From an uncultured Lachnospiraceae bacterium (GTDB lineage Bacteria > Bacillota > Clostridia > Lachnospirales > Lachnospiraceae): a DNA stretch of 64,000 nucleotides. The translations under genes and the position numbers were made by a program. This document shows positions 49,486-59,898 of this stretch, piece after piece; the first letter of the stretch is position 1; each line of letters starts with the position of its first letter. The stretch lies in assembly GCA_947174015.1 (NCBI GenBank), contig CAMWHJ010000006.1:1-64000 (forward strand). Direction: 5' to 3'. The notes below the pieces were generated by a model that did no database searches, was not told the origin of the DNA, and was given only the letters and a program-made list of their open reading frames with translations.

Positions 49486-50478
49486 TTGGCACTGACAAAT
49501 TCCCAATACGATGCCATTATGCGCATATACCAACAACGACAACTCCATAACCATGCCCTGCTTTTAAAACGTCAGGAAGAAATTGCAAAAAAGCTCCCTG
49601 CCTATGCCATGCTGAAAGAGGAGATCATTTCTCTTTCCATGAGCGAGGTAAAAAGACAACTGTTATCCAACGAAGATTCTTTTATCGATACTAAAGAGGC
49701 CATACAATCTCTCAAAAAAGACCGGGAAAATTTGTTGGTATCCAATGGCTATCCCAAAGATTACTTAGAAGAAATCTATACCTGTAAGGATTGCCAGGAC
49801 ACCGGATATGTGCAGGGCAGGAAATGCCACTGCTTCCGTCAGGCAGAGATCGAGATGCTCTATGCCCAGTCTAATATTCAAGCACTTTTAAAAGAGGAAA
49901 ACTTTGATTCCTTTGAGCTGGACTATTACAGCAAGGATTATGTGGATACTGCCACTGGAGAAAATGCCTATACGGTCGCCATGAAGGCTTATGATGTGTG
50001 TTATGGCTTTGTGAAACATTTTGATTTGGAATTTGAGAATCTTCTATTATATGGGGATGTGGGTGTGGGAAAAACCTTTTTGACCCACTGTGTGGCAAAT
50101 GCTTTGTTAGAATCCGGACATTCTGTGATTTATTTTACCGGACACCAATTATTTGATACTTTGGCAGAGCAGAGATTCGGCACTGCCAGCTCCAATTCCA
50201 TTCCCGAAGCTTACCAGCATATTTTTCAATGTGATTTATTGATTATTGACGATTTGGGGACGGAAATGACCAATTCCTTTTCCACCTCACAGTTATTTTT
50301 GTGTATTAATGAGAGATTTCTGCGAAAGAAATCCACCATGATTTCCACCAATCTCTCCCCACGCAATATTTTAGATACTTATTCGGAACGTACTTTTTCC
50401 CGCATTTCCGGCAATTATAAATTGCTTAAGCTGATTGGAGAAGATATCCGCATGAAAAAAAGACTGGGAAATGCTTGA
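49486..50478 (+). CDS. DnaC/DnaI-like helicase loader ATPase
   Basis: CKDCQDTGYVQGRKCHCF, LLLYGDVGVGKTFLTHCVANALL, LLIIDDLGTE. Confidence 0.9.
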   Translation: MALTNSQYDAIMRIYQQRQLHNHALLLKRQEEIAKKLPAYAMLKEEIISLSMSEVKRQLLSNEDSFIDTKEAIQSLKKDRENLLVSNGYPKDYLEEIYTCKDCQDTGYVQGRKCHCFRQAEIEMLYAQSNIQALLKEENFDSFELDYYSKDYVDTATGENAYTVAMKAYDVCYGFVKHFDLEFENLLLYGDVGVGKTFLTHCVANALLESGHSVIYFTGHQLFDTLAEQRFGTASSNSIPEAYQHIFQCDLLIIDDLGTEMTNSFSTSQLFLCINERFLRKKSTMISTNLSPRNILDTYSERTFSRISGNYKLLKLIGEDIRMKKRLGNA

Positions 50479-50619
50479 CATTTCCTTATGTTTAAGATAT
50501 AACTTATCGTGATAGTTCAGATAATTGAACTGTTACAACTTATCTGTGGAAGTATGCAAATTAAGAATAATTTGCAATTACATAGAAAACCTTTATCTTT
50601 GATATAATTAATTTATTTT

Positions 50620-51816
50620 ATGGAGGAAATAAATATGACACAGAGAGAAGACCACAAATTAGAAACAATACCCGTTGGTACCCTTGGAATGATTCCCTTG
50701 AAGGGCTGTATGCCTTTGGGTCAGAAGGTGGATTCCTACTTGACAAAATGGCGGAAAGAGTGGCAAAGTGAGCACAAATCCACCCTTGCTTTCGCCGGCT
50801 ATCAGAGAGATTCCTACATATTAGATGCCAGCGTCCCCCGCTTCGGTTCTGGTGAGGCGAAGGGAATTATCAATGAGTCCGTTCGTGGTTATGACCTATA
50901 TCTTATGGTAGACGTAACAAACCACAGTTTAACCTATTCCCTATTTAACAAAGAGAATCACATGTCACCGGATGACCATTATCAGGATTTAAAGCGTATC
51001 ATTGCGGCAGTTGGCGGTAAGGCAAGAAGAATCACTGTAATTATGCCTTTTCTCTATGAGAGCCGTCAGCATAAGCGCACCAACCGGGAATCCTTAGACT
51101 GTGCTTTGGCATTGCAGGAACTGGTAAGTATGGGGGTTGATAATATTATTACCTTTGATGCTCACGATCCTCGTGTGCAGAATGCCATTCCTCTCCATGG
51201 TTTTGAAACGGTACAGCCATCCTATCAATTTATTAAAGGTTTATTGAAAAATCAGAAAGATTTGACCATCGATGCTGACCATATGATGGTGATCAGTCCG
51301 GATGAAGGTGGAATGGGACGCGCTATCTACATGGCAAATGTCCTTGGATTGGACATGGGTATGTTCTATAAACGGCGTGACTATACACAGATTGTCAATG
51401 GCAAAAACCCCATTGTAGCCCATGAATTTTTAGGTGCCGATGTGGAAGGCAAGGATATGATTATCATTGATGATATGATTTCCTCCGGTGACAGCATCTT
51501 GGAGGTTGCCGCAGAATTAAAAGCCAGAAAGGCAAGAAGAATTTTTGCATGTACTACTTTTGGTCTGTTTACCAACGGTCTTGAAAAATTTGACAAGGCT
51601 TATGAGGAGGGTATTATTGATCGGGTACTGACAACAAACCTGATTTATCAGCCTCAGGAGCTGCTGGAACGTCCTTACTATATTAACTGTGATATGAGTA
51701 AATATATTGCATACATTATTGATACCCTGAATCACGATGCTTCTATCAGCGGGCTGTTAGATCCCAGTGCCAGAATTCAGGTGTTGCTGAAGAAATATCG
51801 GAAAGGAAAGGTTTAA
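50620..51816 (+). CDS. prs: Ribose-phosphate pyrophosphokinase
   Basis: ARRITVIMPFLYESRQHKR, MIIIDDMISSGDSILEVA. Confidence 0.9.
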   Translation: MEEINMTQREDHKLETIPVGTLGMIPLKGCMPLGQKVDSYLTKWRKEWQSEHKSTLAFAGYQRDSYILDASVPRFGSGEAKGIINESVRGYDLYLMVDVTNHSLTYSLFNKENHMSPDDHYQDLKRIIAAVGGKARRITVIMPFLYESRQHKRTNRESLDCALALQELVSMGVDNIITFDAHDPRVQNAIPLHGFETVQPSYQFIKGLLKNQKDLTIDADHMMVISPDEGGMGRAIYMANVLGLDMGMFYKRRDYTQIVNGKNPIVAHEFLGADVEGKDMIIIDDMISSGDSILEVAAELKARKARRIFACTTFGLFTNGLEKFDKAYEEGIIDRVLTTNLIYQPQELLERPYYINCDMSKYIAYIIDTLNHDASISGLLDPSARIQVLLKKYRKGKV

Positions 51817-51964
51817 GCTTTCCATGTAAACCCAATATGTTTTAAAAGAGCAGTCTCCTTGACAGGCTGTTCTTTTTTGTGTATATTATCATCCGTAACG
51901 ATTCACCATAAGGCTGTACATTTATTGCACGGTCCTAATCATTCTTTAAATTTGGAGGACAAAC

Positions 51965-52666
51965 ATGGGGGAACATATTTTAGTGGTAGATGATGAAAAG
52001 GAAATCGCCGACTTGATCGAAGTTTATCTGAAAAATGACGGATACACCGTATATAAGTTTTATAACGGCATGGACGCACTCAAATGTATTGAGAAAACAG
52101 ATTTAGATTTAGCCATATTAGATGTAATGCTTCCCGATATTGACGGTTTTTGTATTTGCCAAAAAATCAGAGAAAAATTTTATTATCCTGTGATTATGCT
52201 TACAGCAAAAGTGGATGATGGTGATAAAATAAAGGGATTAACCATCGGTGCTGATGATTATATCACAAAACCCTTCAATCCTTTGGAAGTGGTGGCAAGG
52301 GCAAAAACACAATTAAGGCGGTACATGCGTTACAATAATCTAGCGGAGAAAAAATCCAGCGAAGCCAGTGAATATGACATTCGGGGGTTATTGATTAACA
52401 AAAATACTCACAAATGCTTTTTATACGGAAAAGAATTGTCATTAACCCCTATTGAGTTTTCCATCCTTTGGTATTTATGTGAACATCAGGGTGTGGTAAT
52501 TCCTTCTGAGGAATTATTTGAAGCAGTATGGGGTGAAAAGTATATAAATAACAATAACACTGTGATGGCTCATATCGGCCGTTTGCGGGAAAAAATGAAC
52601 GAATCAGCGAAAAAACCGAAATTTATAGTAAATGTATGGGGGGTTGGATATACCATTGAAAAATAG
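51965..52666 (+). CDS. vanR: VanR-type response regulator
   Basis: ILVVDDEKEIADLIEVYLKNDGYTVYKF.., OmpR-like C-terminus; next to vanS/vanG/vanT. Confidence 0.85.
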   Translation: MGEHILVVDDEKEIADLIEVYLKNDGYTVYKFYNGMDALKCIEKTDLDLAILDVMLPDIDGFCICQKIREKFYYPVIMLTAKVDDGDKIKGLTIGADDYITKPFNPLEVVARAKTQLRRYMRYNNLAEKKSSEASEYDIRGLLINKNTHKCFLYGKELSLTPIEFSILWYLCEHQGVVIPSEELFEAVWGEKYINNNNTVMAHIGRLREKMNESAKKPKFIVNVWGVGYTIEK

Positions 52667-53786
52667 TAAAGGAACGAACATGGACGATTTCAGTCAGTTT
52701 AAGACCAAAATGTTTTTTCGAACCGTTTTTATGGGTATCTTTGCAATGATTGCCATAATTCTTCTTTCCTCTCTTGTACAGGGCAAATTTGCAAATTTTA
52801 TGGTGGCAGCATTTCAGTTTCTCTTCCAATTAGATTATGCTTCAGCTTTGTATTGGTATGTGCGGATTTTTCGCAACTATATGGATTTGATATTTCTATT
52901 GGCTATGAGCGTTATTTTCTTTCTTGTATTTCGCATTCACCTGAATGGGTTTACAAGATATTTTATGGAAATCAATAAAGGAATTGATACTTTGAGCAAA
53001 GAAAATGCCGGGGAAGTTTCTCTGTCACCAGAGTTATCTGCTACTGAAAAAAAGATCAATACCATAAAGCAGACTTTGGAAAAGAGAAAACTGGAGGCAC
53101 AATTAGCGGAGCAGCGAAAAAATGACCTGATTGTTTACCTGGCCCATGATTTAAAAACACCCCTTGCTTCCGTCATTGGATATCTGAATTTATTGCGTGA
53201 TGAACAGCAGATTTCCGAGGAGTTAAGAGAAAAATACCTTGGTATCTCGCTAGACAAAGCGGAACGACTGGAAGATTTGATTAACGAATTTTTTGAAATT
53301 GCAAAATACAATTTAACCAATATTACACTTCAATACAACAAAATAAACTTGACCCGCCTGCTGGAACAGCTCCTATACGAGTTCAAGCCCATGCTGACGG
53401 AAAAGCATTTAAATTGTAATCTTAATGTTCCAGAAGATATTATGTTAAGATGCGATGCTGATAAAATTCAGCGTGTATTGGATAATCTTTTGAGAAATGC
53501 AGTGATATACAGTTTTCACGATTCCTCCATTGACATTACCGTTAAGGAACAGGGCGAAAAATTGAAGATTACCTTTGCCAATTATGGAAACACCATTCCA
53601 GAAGAAAAACTGGAGCGAGTATTCGAACAGTTTTACAGACTGGACTCTTCACGAAGCACCAGCAGTGGCGGAGCAGGTCTGGGGCTTGCCATTGCCAAAC
53701 ATATTATCGAACTTCACAATGGAACCATTACGGCAAAAAGTCAGGATGAGCGGATTGTCTTTGAAGTTACTTTACCCCAATTATAA
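52632..53786 (+). CDS. vanS: VanS-type sensor histidine kinase
   Basis: YLAHDLKTPLASVIGYLNLL, GGAGLGLAIAKHIIELHNG. Confidence 0.85.
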   Translation: MYGGLDIPLKNSKGTNMDDFSQFKTKMFFRTVFMGIFAMIAIILLSSLVQGKFANFMVAAFQFLFQLDYASALYWYVRIFRNYMDLIFLLAMSVIFFLVFRIHLNGFTRYFMEINKGIDTLSKENAGEVSLSPELSATEKKINTIKQTLEKRKLEAQLAEQRKNDLIVYLAHDLKTPLASVIGYLNLLRDEQQISEELREKYLGISLDKAERLEDLINEFFEIAKYNLTNITLQYNKINLTRLLEQLLYEFKPMLTEKHLNCNLNVPEDIMLRCDADKIQRVLDNLLRNAVIYSFHDSSIDITVKEQGEKLKITFANYGNTIPEEKLERVFEQFYRLDSSRSTSSGGAGLGLAIAKHIIELHNGTITAKSQDERIVFEVTLPQL

Positions 53787-54018
53787 ATTGCAATGATGGT
53801 TCCATACAAAACCGTGGGTTGACCCAGCAGTTACAAACTATAAAGAAATTATGGATATATTGTAAGTAAATCGTAAGAAATTCCATAGATAAAACAAGAA
53901 AACAGCATTGATAATTTTGGTATGATAATACCAGATCTATTGATGCTGTTTTACTGCTGCATACAAGACTGTGCATTGACTGCACAACAGCCATACTACT
54001 TTTAGGAGGATAGACAAA

Positions 54019-54585
54019 ATGCTTATCATACAGGAGATTCTTGGTTATTTTTTTATGGGACTAATTGGAATCGCTGGCTTATGCCTATTGTATTCCCCTG
54101 CTTATTTTATATTGAGAAAGAAAATACCTTTTTCACGGCAGGCTGCATATCTTCTTTTTACGGCTTGCATAATAACTATTTTGTCAGCAACTGTTTTCGA
54201 TTCCATTATTTTCAGCCTTATGGACAGAAATGGAATCTTGACTGACCGACATTCCCTAAATCTGATTCCCTTTCAATGTTTTATGGAAATTTGGCTTATG
54301 GGACAACAAAAGCAATTTACACAGACGCTTGCAAATATATTAATGTTTGTTCCGCTAGGCTTTATTTTTCCTATTGCTTTTACAAAAGCACAGAAACTTT
54401 GGAAAAGTACCCTATGTATGGCTCTTTTTTCATTCCTAATTGAATTTATCCAGTACTTTATAGGCAGGTCTGCAGATATTGATGACCTTATGCTTAACAC
54501 CTTCGGGGGAATGCTGGGATATGGTGTTTTCTATGCTTTTTTTAAGCTGTTTCACAAAGAACATAACATTAAACAGAAACCATAA
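54019..54585 (+). CDS. vanZ: VanZ-family protein
   Basis: LNLIPFQCF...NILMFVPLGFIFPI...DIDDLMLNTFGGMLGYGVF. Confidence 0.8.
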   Translation: MLIIQEILGYFFMGLIGIAGLCLLYSPAYFILRKKIPFSRQAAYLLFTACIITILSATVFDSIIFSLMDRNGILTDRHSLNLIPFQCFMEIWLMGQQKQFTQTLANILMFVPLGFIFPIAFTKAQKLWKSTLCMALFSFLIEFIQYFIGRSADIDDLMLNTFGGMLGYGVFYAFFKLFHKEHNIKQKP

Positions 54586-54678
54586 TAAAATCTTAAAAAC
54601 TATTTGCTTGAATTTTCGCTTGATAACTTGAAATATTGCAGCAATGAAATTTCCAATTAATAAATATAAGAGAAAGAG

Positions 54679-55743
54679 GTGCTCACTATGCAGAAAAGAA
54701 AAATAGCTATTATTTTTGGAGGTAATTCCACAGAGTATCCGGTGTCATTGCAATCATCCTATGCTGTTTTGGAAAGTATCAATAAAAATACCTTTCACAT
54801 TATTCCCATCGGAATTACCAGAGAGGGAGATTGGTATCATTACACCGGAAAATATGAGAAAATTCCGGACAATACCTGGTTCCAAGACCATGAACATCTT
54901 TATCCCATTGCGGTTTCCCAAAATCCTTCGGTGAAGGGATTTTTTGAATTTTTTGGGGATACATACAGGGTTCTTAAGGTTGACTTGGTCTTCCCTATCT
55001 TACACGGTAAAAACGGGGAAGATGGCACATTACAGGGCTTATTTGAACTGGCAGGGATACCCATTGTGGGCTGTGGCACACTGTCCTCTGCACTTTGTAT
55101 GGATAAAGATAGAGCTCATAAGCTTGTGAACCTTGCCGGTATCCCTGTGCCCAAATCAATCCACTTCCGAGATTTTGATAAAGAAAGAGCTTTCAAAGAA
55201 ATTGCTTCCACTTTAACTTACCCTCTTTTTGTGAAGCCTGTCCGTGCAGGCTCCTCCTTTGGAATTACTAAGGTAACCAAAAGGCAGGAACTTCCTGCAG
55301 CCATAGCATTGGCTTTTGAACATGATACAGAGGTTATTGTGGAAGAGGCTATTGATGGATTTGAGGTAGGCTGTGCGGTACTTGGCAAAGACATATTAAT
55401 GGTTGGAAGGGTGGACGAGATCGAATTGTCAAAGGGTTTCTTTGATTATACCGAAAAATACACTCTGAAATCTTCTAAGATTTATATGCCTGCAAGAATC
55501 CATGACGAAACAGAACGGCAAATACAAGAGACTGCCATAACTATTTATGAAACCCTTGGATGCTCTGGATTTGCCAGAGTGGATATGTTTTTGACACCTG
55601 CAGGTGAAATTGTCTTTAATGAGGTAAACACCATTCCCGGTTTTACTTCTCACAGCCGTTATCCCAATATGATGAAAGGCATTGGATTATCTTTTGAGGA
55701 AATTTTGGACAAACTGTTGGGGTTATATGATGAAACAGCATAA
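54679..55743 (+). CDS. vanG: D-alanine--D-serine ligase, VanG-type
   Basis: IIFGGNSTEYPVSLQS; EKYTLKSSKIYMPARI; FNEVNTIPGFTSHSRYPNMM. Confidence 0.85.
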   Translation: MLTMQKRKIAIIFGGNSTEYPVSLQSSYAVLESINKNTFHIIPIGITREGDWYHYTGKYEKIPDNTWFQDHEHLYPIAVSQNPSVKGFFEFFGDTYRVLKVDLVFPILHGKNGEDGTLQGLFELAGIPIVGCGTLSSALCMDKDRAHKLVNLAGIPVPKSIHFRDFDKERAFKEIASTLTYPLFVKPVRAGSSFGITKVTKRQELPAAIALAFEHDTEVIVEEAIDGFEVGCAVLGKDILMVGRVDEIELSKGFFDYTEKYTLKSSKIYMPARIHDETERQIQETAITIYETLGCSGFARVDMFLTPAGEIVFNEVNTIPGFTSHSRYPNMMKGIGLSFEEILDKLLGLYDETA

Positions 55744-55781
55744 CATAGACAAATTTATCGGGACACTTTGGAGGAAGAGCC

Positions 55782-57917
55782 ATGAAGAAAAACACATCTT
55801 ATACAGGCATTGATTATTTTCGATTGATTGCCGCTTTTTTGATTATCACCATTCACACCTCTCCCCTCTCCTCATATAATGCCATGGAAAATTTTATACT
55901 TACAAGAATCATTGCTCGTGTTGCTGTTCCTTTCTTCTTTATGACATCTGGATTTTTTTTGATTTCCAGATATGTCTATCGTAATGACAATTTAATAAAA
56001 TTTATAAAAGGTACAGCTTCCATTTATGCAATTTCCATATTCATATACCTTCCCGTGAATATTTACAATGGCTATTTTTCCATGGAAAATCTTATTCCAA
56101 ATATCATAAAAGACCTTGTGTTTGATGGTACATTCTATCATTTATGGTATCTTCCTGCCACAATCCTTGGTGGGGGAATTGCGTGGTGGTTGGTAAAAAG
56201 GCTTGATTACAAAAAAGCGTTGACCGTGGCGGCACTTCTTTACCTAATAGGACTGTTTGGTGACAGCTACTATGGAATCACAGAGAAGTTTTCTTCTCTC
56301 AACAGCTTTTATAGTCTTATTTTTCAAATTTCCGACTATACAAGAAATGGTGTTTTTTTTACCCCGGTCTTTTTTGTTATTGGTGGATACATCGCTGACA
56401 GTGATCACAGGATTTCGCTTCAAAAAAGCCTCTTAGGACTTTTGATCAGTTTTTTGCTGATGTTTCTGGAAGCCATCACTCTACATTATTTTAAGCTGCA
56501 GCGCCACGACAGCATGTATGTGTTTTTACTGCCCTGTATGTATTTTCTGTTTTCTTCCATTATTCATTTCAAGGGAAAACGTCTTGTGTGGTTAAGAACC
56601 TGCTCACTGATTATTTATATCATTCATCCTATGATGATTGTGGCAATACGGTTTGCTGCAAAATTTCTTCATTTACAGCATCTTCTCGTGGACAACAGTC
56701 TTGTGCATTCCTTTATGGTCTGCTTGACTTCAGTGGTCTTTAGTGTGCTGGTCGCCACCTTGTGGAATAAATTCAAGCCGAAAAAAACAACGGATACCGC
56801 CGAAACCGACAGGGCATACCTTGAAATTAATCTGCGTAATTTAGAACATAATGCAAAAATTCTGCAGCAAGCAATGGTACCAGAATGCAAATTGATGGCT
56901 GTTGTGAAAGCGGAGGCTTATGGTCATGGAGCCTTTGAAATTACTTCTCATCTGAATAAAATGGGCATAAAAGATTTTGCTGTTGCCACCATTGATGAGG
57001 GTATACATCTGAGGAAATATGGCATTCGGGGAAATATACTTATTCTTGGGTATACCTGCATTCAACGTGCACCTGAACTGAAAAAATATGATTTGACCCA
57101 GACCTTGATAGATTTTCACTATGCTTCTGCCTTAAACAGCCAAGGTGTTGTTGTAAAGGCACACATAAAAATAGATACGGGTATGCACAGACTGGGAATA
57201 CCCAGCAGCGACTTTTCTAAGGTAGAGAAAATTTTTCATATGAAAAATATAAAAGTATACGGTATATTTACTCATTTGTGCTGTTCTGACAGTTTACTGC
57301 CTGAGGATGCAGCTTTTACCAAAAAACAGATTAAGTGTTTTTATGGTTTGATTGATGTTTTAAAAAAGGATGGTATCACTATACCTAAACTTCATATTCA
57401 GAGCAGCTACGGTCTTTTGAATTATCCTGACCTTAATTGCGATTATGTACGGGCAGGTATTGCCCTTTATGGTGTACTCAGTTCTCCAAAGGATGATACC
57501 TTACTAAAGCTTGATTTACGCCCTGTACTTTCCTTAAAATCGAAAATAATTCTGATTCGCACCATTTGCACTGGAGAAAGCGTTGGATATGGCAGAAGCT
57601 TTCAGGCACAGCGGGATAGTTTGATTGCCATTGTGCCCATTGGCTACGGCGATGGGTTTCCAAGGAGTTTATCCTATGGCAAGGGGAGTGTTCTCATTCA
57701 TGATAAATATGCACCGATTGTGGGGCGAATTTGTATGGATCAGCTTGCTGTGGATGTAACGGAACTAGACAATGTTTCTGTGGGAGATGAGGTCACATTG
57801 ATCAGCGGAGACAAATTTACTGAGCTGTCAGCCACAGCGGTTGCTGCCTGTTCTAATAGCATAAGCAATGAATTGTTGTGCAGAATGGGGGATAGATTGT
57901 CGGTTAAAATAACATAA
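55782..57917 (+). CDS. vanT: VanT-type membrane serine racemase
   Basis: N-terminal acyltransferase-3-like TM domain; C-terminal alanine racemase fold (LMAVVKAEAYGHGAFE, GRICMDQLAVDVT). Confidence 0.88.
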   Translation: MKKNTSYTGIDYFRLIAAFLIITIHTSPLSSYNAMENFILTRIIARVAVPFFFMTSGFFLISRYVYRNDNLIKFIKGTASIYAISIFIYLPVNIYNGYFSMENLIPNIIKDLVFDGTFYHLWYLPATILGGGIAWWLVKRLDYKKALTVAALLYLIGLFGDSYYGITEKFSSLNSFYSLIFQISDYTRNGVFFTPVFFVIGGYIADSDHRISLQKSLLGLLISFLLMFLEAITLHYFKLQRHDSMYVFLLPCMYFLFSSIIHFKGKRLVWLRTCSLIIYIIHPMMIVAIRFAAKFLHLQHLLVDNSLVHSFMVCLTSVVFSVLVATLWNKFKPKKTTDTAETDRAYLEINLRNLEHNAKILQQAMVPECKLMAVVKAEAYGHGAFEITSHLNKMGIKDFAVATIDEGIHLRKYGIRGNILILGYTCIQRAPELKKYDLTQTLIDFHYASALNSQGVVVKAHIKIDTGMHRLGIPSSDFSKVEKIFHMKNIKVYGIFTHLCCSDSLLPEDAAFTKKQIKCFYGLIDVLKKDGITIPKLHIQSSYGLLNYPDLNCDYVRAGIALYGVLSSPKDDTLLKLDLRPVLSLKSKIILIRTICTGESVGYGRSFQAQRDSLIAIVPIGYGDGFPRSLSYGKGSVLIHDKYAPIVGRICMDQLAVDVTELDNVSVGDEVTLISGDKFTELSATAVAACSNSISNELLCRMGDRLSVKIT

Positions 57918-57937
57918 ATGACCTAAGCTTTTTATGT

Positions 57938-57964
57938 GAGAGCAGACTCCTTTGAGAAGTCTGC
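57938..57964 (+). terminator. Terminator after vanT
   Basis: AGAGCAGACTCCTTTGAGAAGTCTGCTCTTTG. Confidence 0.6.
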
Positions 57965-57965
57965 T

Positions 57966-58222
57966 CTTTGCGGATTTTTCGCAGCTATATGGATTTGATA
58001 TTTCTATTGGCTATGAGCATCATTTTCTTTCTTGTCTTTCGCATTTACCTGAATTGGTTTACAAGATATTTTATGGAAATCAATAAAGGAATCAATACTT
58101 TGATCAAAGAAAATGCAGGGGAAGTTTCTCTGTCACCAGAGTTATCTGATACAAAAAAAAGAGCAATATGGTAAAACAGACTTTGGAAAAGAGAAAACTG
58201 AAAGCACAATTAGCAGAGTAGC
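57966..58222 (+). pseudogene. Truncated vanS-like duplicate
   Basis: Near-identical to ~52861-53118, with internal stop codons (ATGGTAA, GAGTAG). Confidence 0.9.
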
Positions 58223-58231
58223 GAAAAAAAA

Positions 58232-58702
58232 TTATACTCTGTCATGTATTTTAAAGTAATTAACCCCTAACTCAAATTTAATCTGCCACCGCATTAAATA
58301 ATCAATTATTGCAAATAATACCAAAATTACAATTGCTTGAAAAGTAGCTTTCATAAACCATTCTTCCCAAAAACGGTATAACAGAAAGTAAAAAATAATA
58401 AATGATACTGGAATTGAAAAAGTAATTCTAATTATAAAATCACATATATAATACAAAAGAGCCTCAGTTTCTTTCTTACTAATAAGTTTAAAAAATAAAA
58501 TAAATAACATATTTGCTAATAAAAGAAACGCAAGCAAGAGGGAATGCTTTGAATCCATGAAATAACCATGGAAAATGGAATCCATAAAATCAGAAATATA
58601 AACTTCATTAGTAATAGCAATAAATATTACAGATGCGACAATTGCATAAATAACTAAATTGAAAGCACGAAAGATATATCGAAATACTTTATATTTATAC
58701 AT
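58232..58702 (-). CDS. Small multi-pass membrane protein
   Basis: Four hydrophobic segments; start preceded by GAGGAG. Confidence 0.55.
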   Translation of the reverse strand: MYKYKVFRYIFRAFNLVIYAIVASVIFIAITNEVYISDFMDSIFHGYFMDSKHSLLLAFLLLANMLFILFFKLISKKETEALLYYICDFIIRITFSIPVSFIIFYFLLYRFWEEWFMKATFQAIVILVLFAIIDYLMRWQIKFELGVNYFKIHDRV

Positions 58703-58866
58703 ATTAATCTCCTCTCATTTGTAATTAAGATATAAATAGTTATATACTTTATATTAAGAAGAATTGTACGAAAAAGCCATGTCCCGTTCTCGTGGAAGAA
58801 GGTCATCTGCATGACTTTTCCAGGTCTTATTTCTGTGGTATACTCCTTGCAAAGGAGGCCGCACAT

Positions 58867-59043
58867 ATGAATCCAAACACAGAGAAACTACGCAAAAAAT
58901 ATATGAATGACCCACCGGAAGGGATGACATCCGAGGACATTCGCCGCATGAGCGAGGATGACCTTCTCGATATGGATTATTTCTTAAATGAAGATGACTT
59001 ATTGGATGATGAAACTGGTGTGGAAGGTTTTTATATCTTCTAA
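58867..59043 (+). CDS. Acidic small protein, 58 aa
   Basis: MNPNTEKLRKKYMNDPPEGMTSEDIRRMSEDDLLDMDYFLNEDDLLDDETGVEGFYIF; strong SD AAAGGAGG upstream. Confidence 0.65.
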   Translation: MNPNTEKLRKKYMNDPPEGMTSEDIRRMSEDDLLDMDYFLNEDDLLDDETGVEGFYIF

Positions 59044-59387
59044 GCTGTATCGTTTTATTGTCATGCCCAGGCAAGAGTTTATCTAACATATGTTCGGTAA
59101 ACTTTTGTTCTTTTTTCCATCAATCCAAACTCGCAATTTCCTATAAAGTAAAAAATATATCATATGCTTTCGGTAAAATCAAGTATAGTACAGCAAATTC
59201 CAGAAAATACCATTTTATGATAAACAGCATATTTATTGTAACAGTTCCGCCTACGCCATTCGCAAAACGCACCCACTCTTTTTATTGCCAGAGTGGAATT
59301 TATCATAAACTTGGATATGTCTATAAGAATGGGCTAAAAGCACTGCTGATGAGAAACATTATAGGTTAGGAAAGTTTGCAGGAACGG

Positions 59388-59675
59388 TTATGTTAGCTCC
59401 TGCTGCTTTTTTAAATACTCACTGTATGTGGTAATATCCTGTAAAATGTCAGATAGCATTTGCTTTACCTCAGGGGGATATTTATTTATCACCATCTTTT
59501 TGTGGAGAAAGTAGAAAGCATCCTCATATGTATCCTGAGACCTGGCATCAAATTTAGTCAAGGTTCTCACTGCGGCAGCACATTCCAGGCATAGGCGATA
59601 ATCGGTATTCGGGATAAAGCTTGCTCCCTTAAAGCTGGCACTAAAGGGTGTTTTACATAGACAACAATGTTTCAT
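59388..59675 (-). CDS. Small zinc-ribbon-like protein
   Basis: Two CxxC pairs: CCLCKTPF and CLECAAAV. Confidence 0.55.
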   Translation of the reverse strand: MKHCCLCKTPFSASFKGASFIPNTDYRLCLECAAAVRTLTKFDARSQDTYEDAFYFLHKKMVINKYPPEVKQMLSDILQDITTYSEYLKKQQELT

Positions 59676-59898
59676 GGTTACTCCTCCTTGGATGGCAATT
59701 TTGAACTGCTGTTTATATTATAGAGGAAAATCTTTGGAATGTAAATCAGCTATATTAAAACTCAGCTTTGAAAGGTAAATTCTTGTACCTGTGAACAAGC
59801 AGCAATAGCGAAGAATCCAGTCTTTCGCTGAAAGCGAACTCTTAACAGGCTGGATTCTGTTACAGTTTGCACCATAGGTGTAAACTATCATGTATTGT

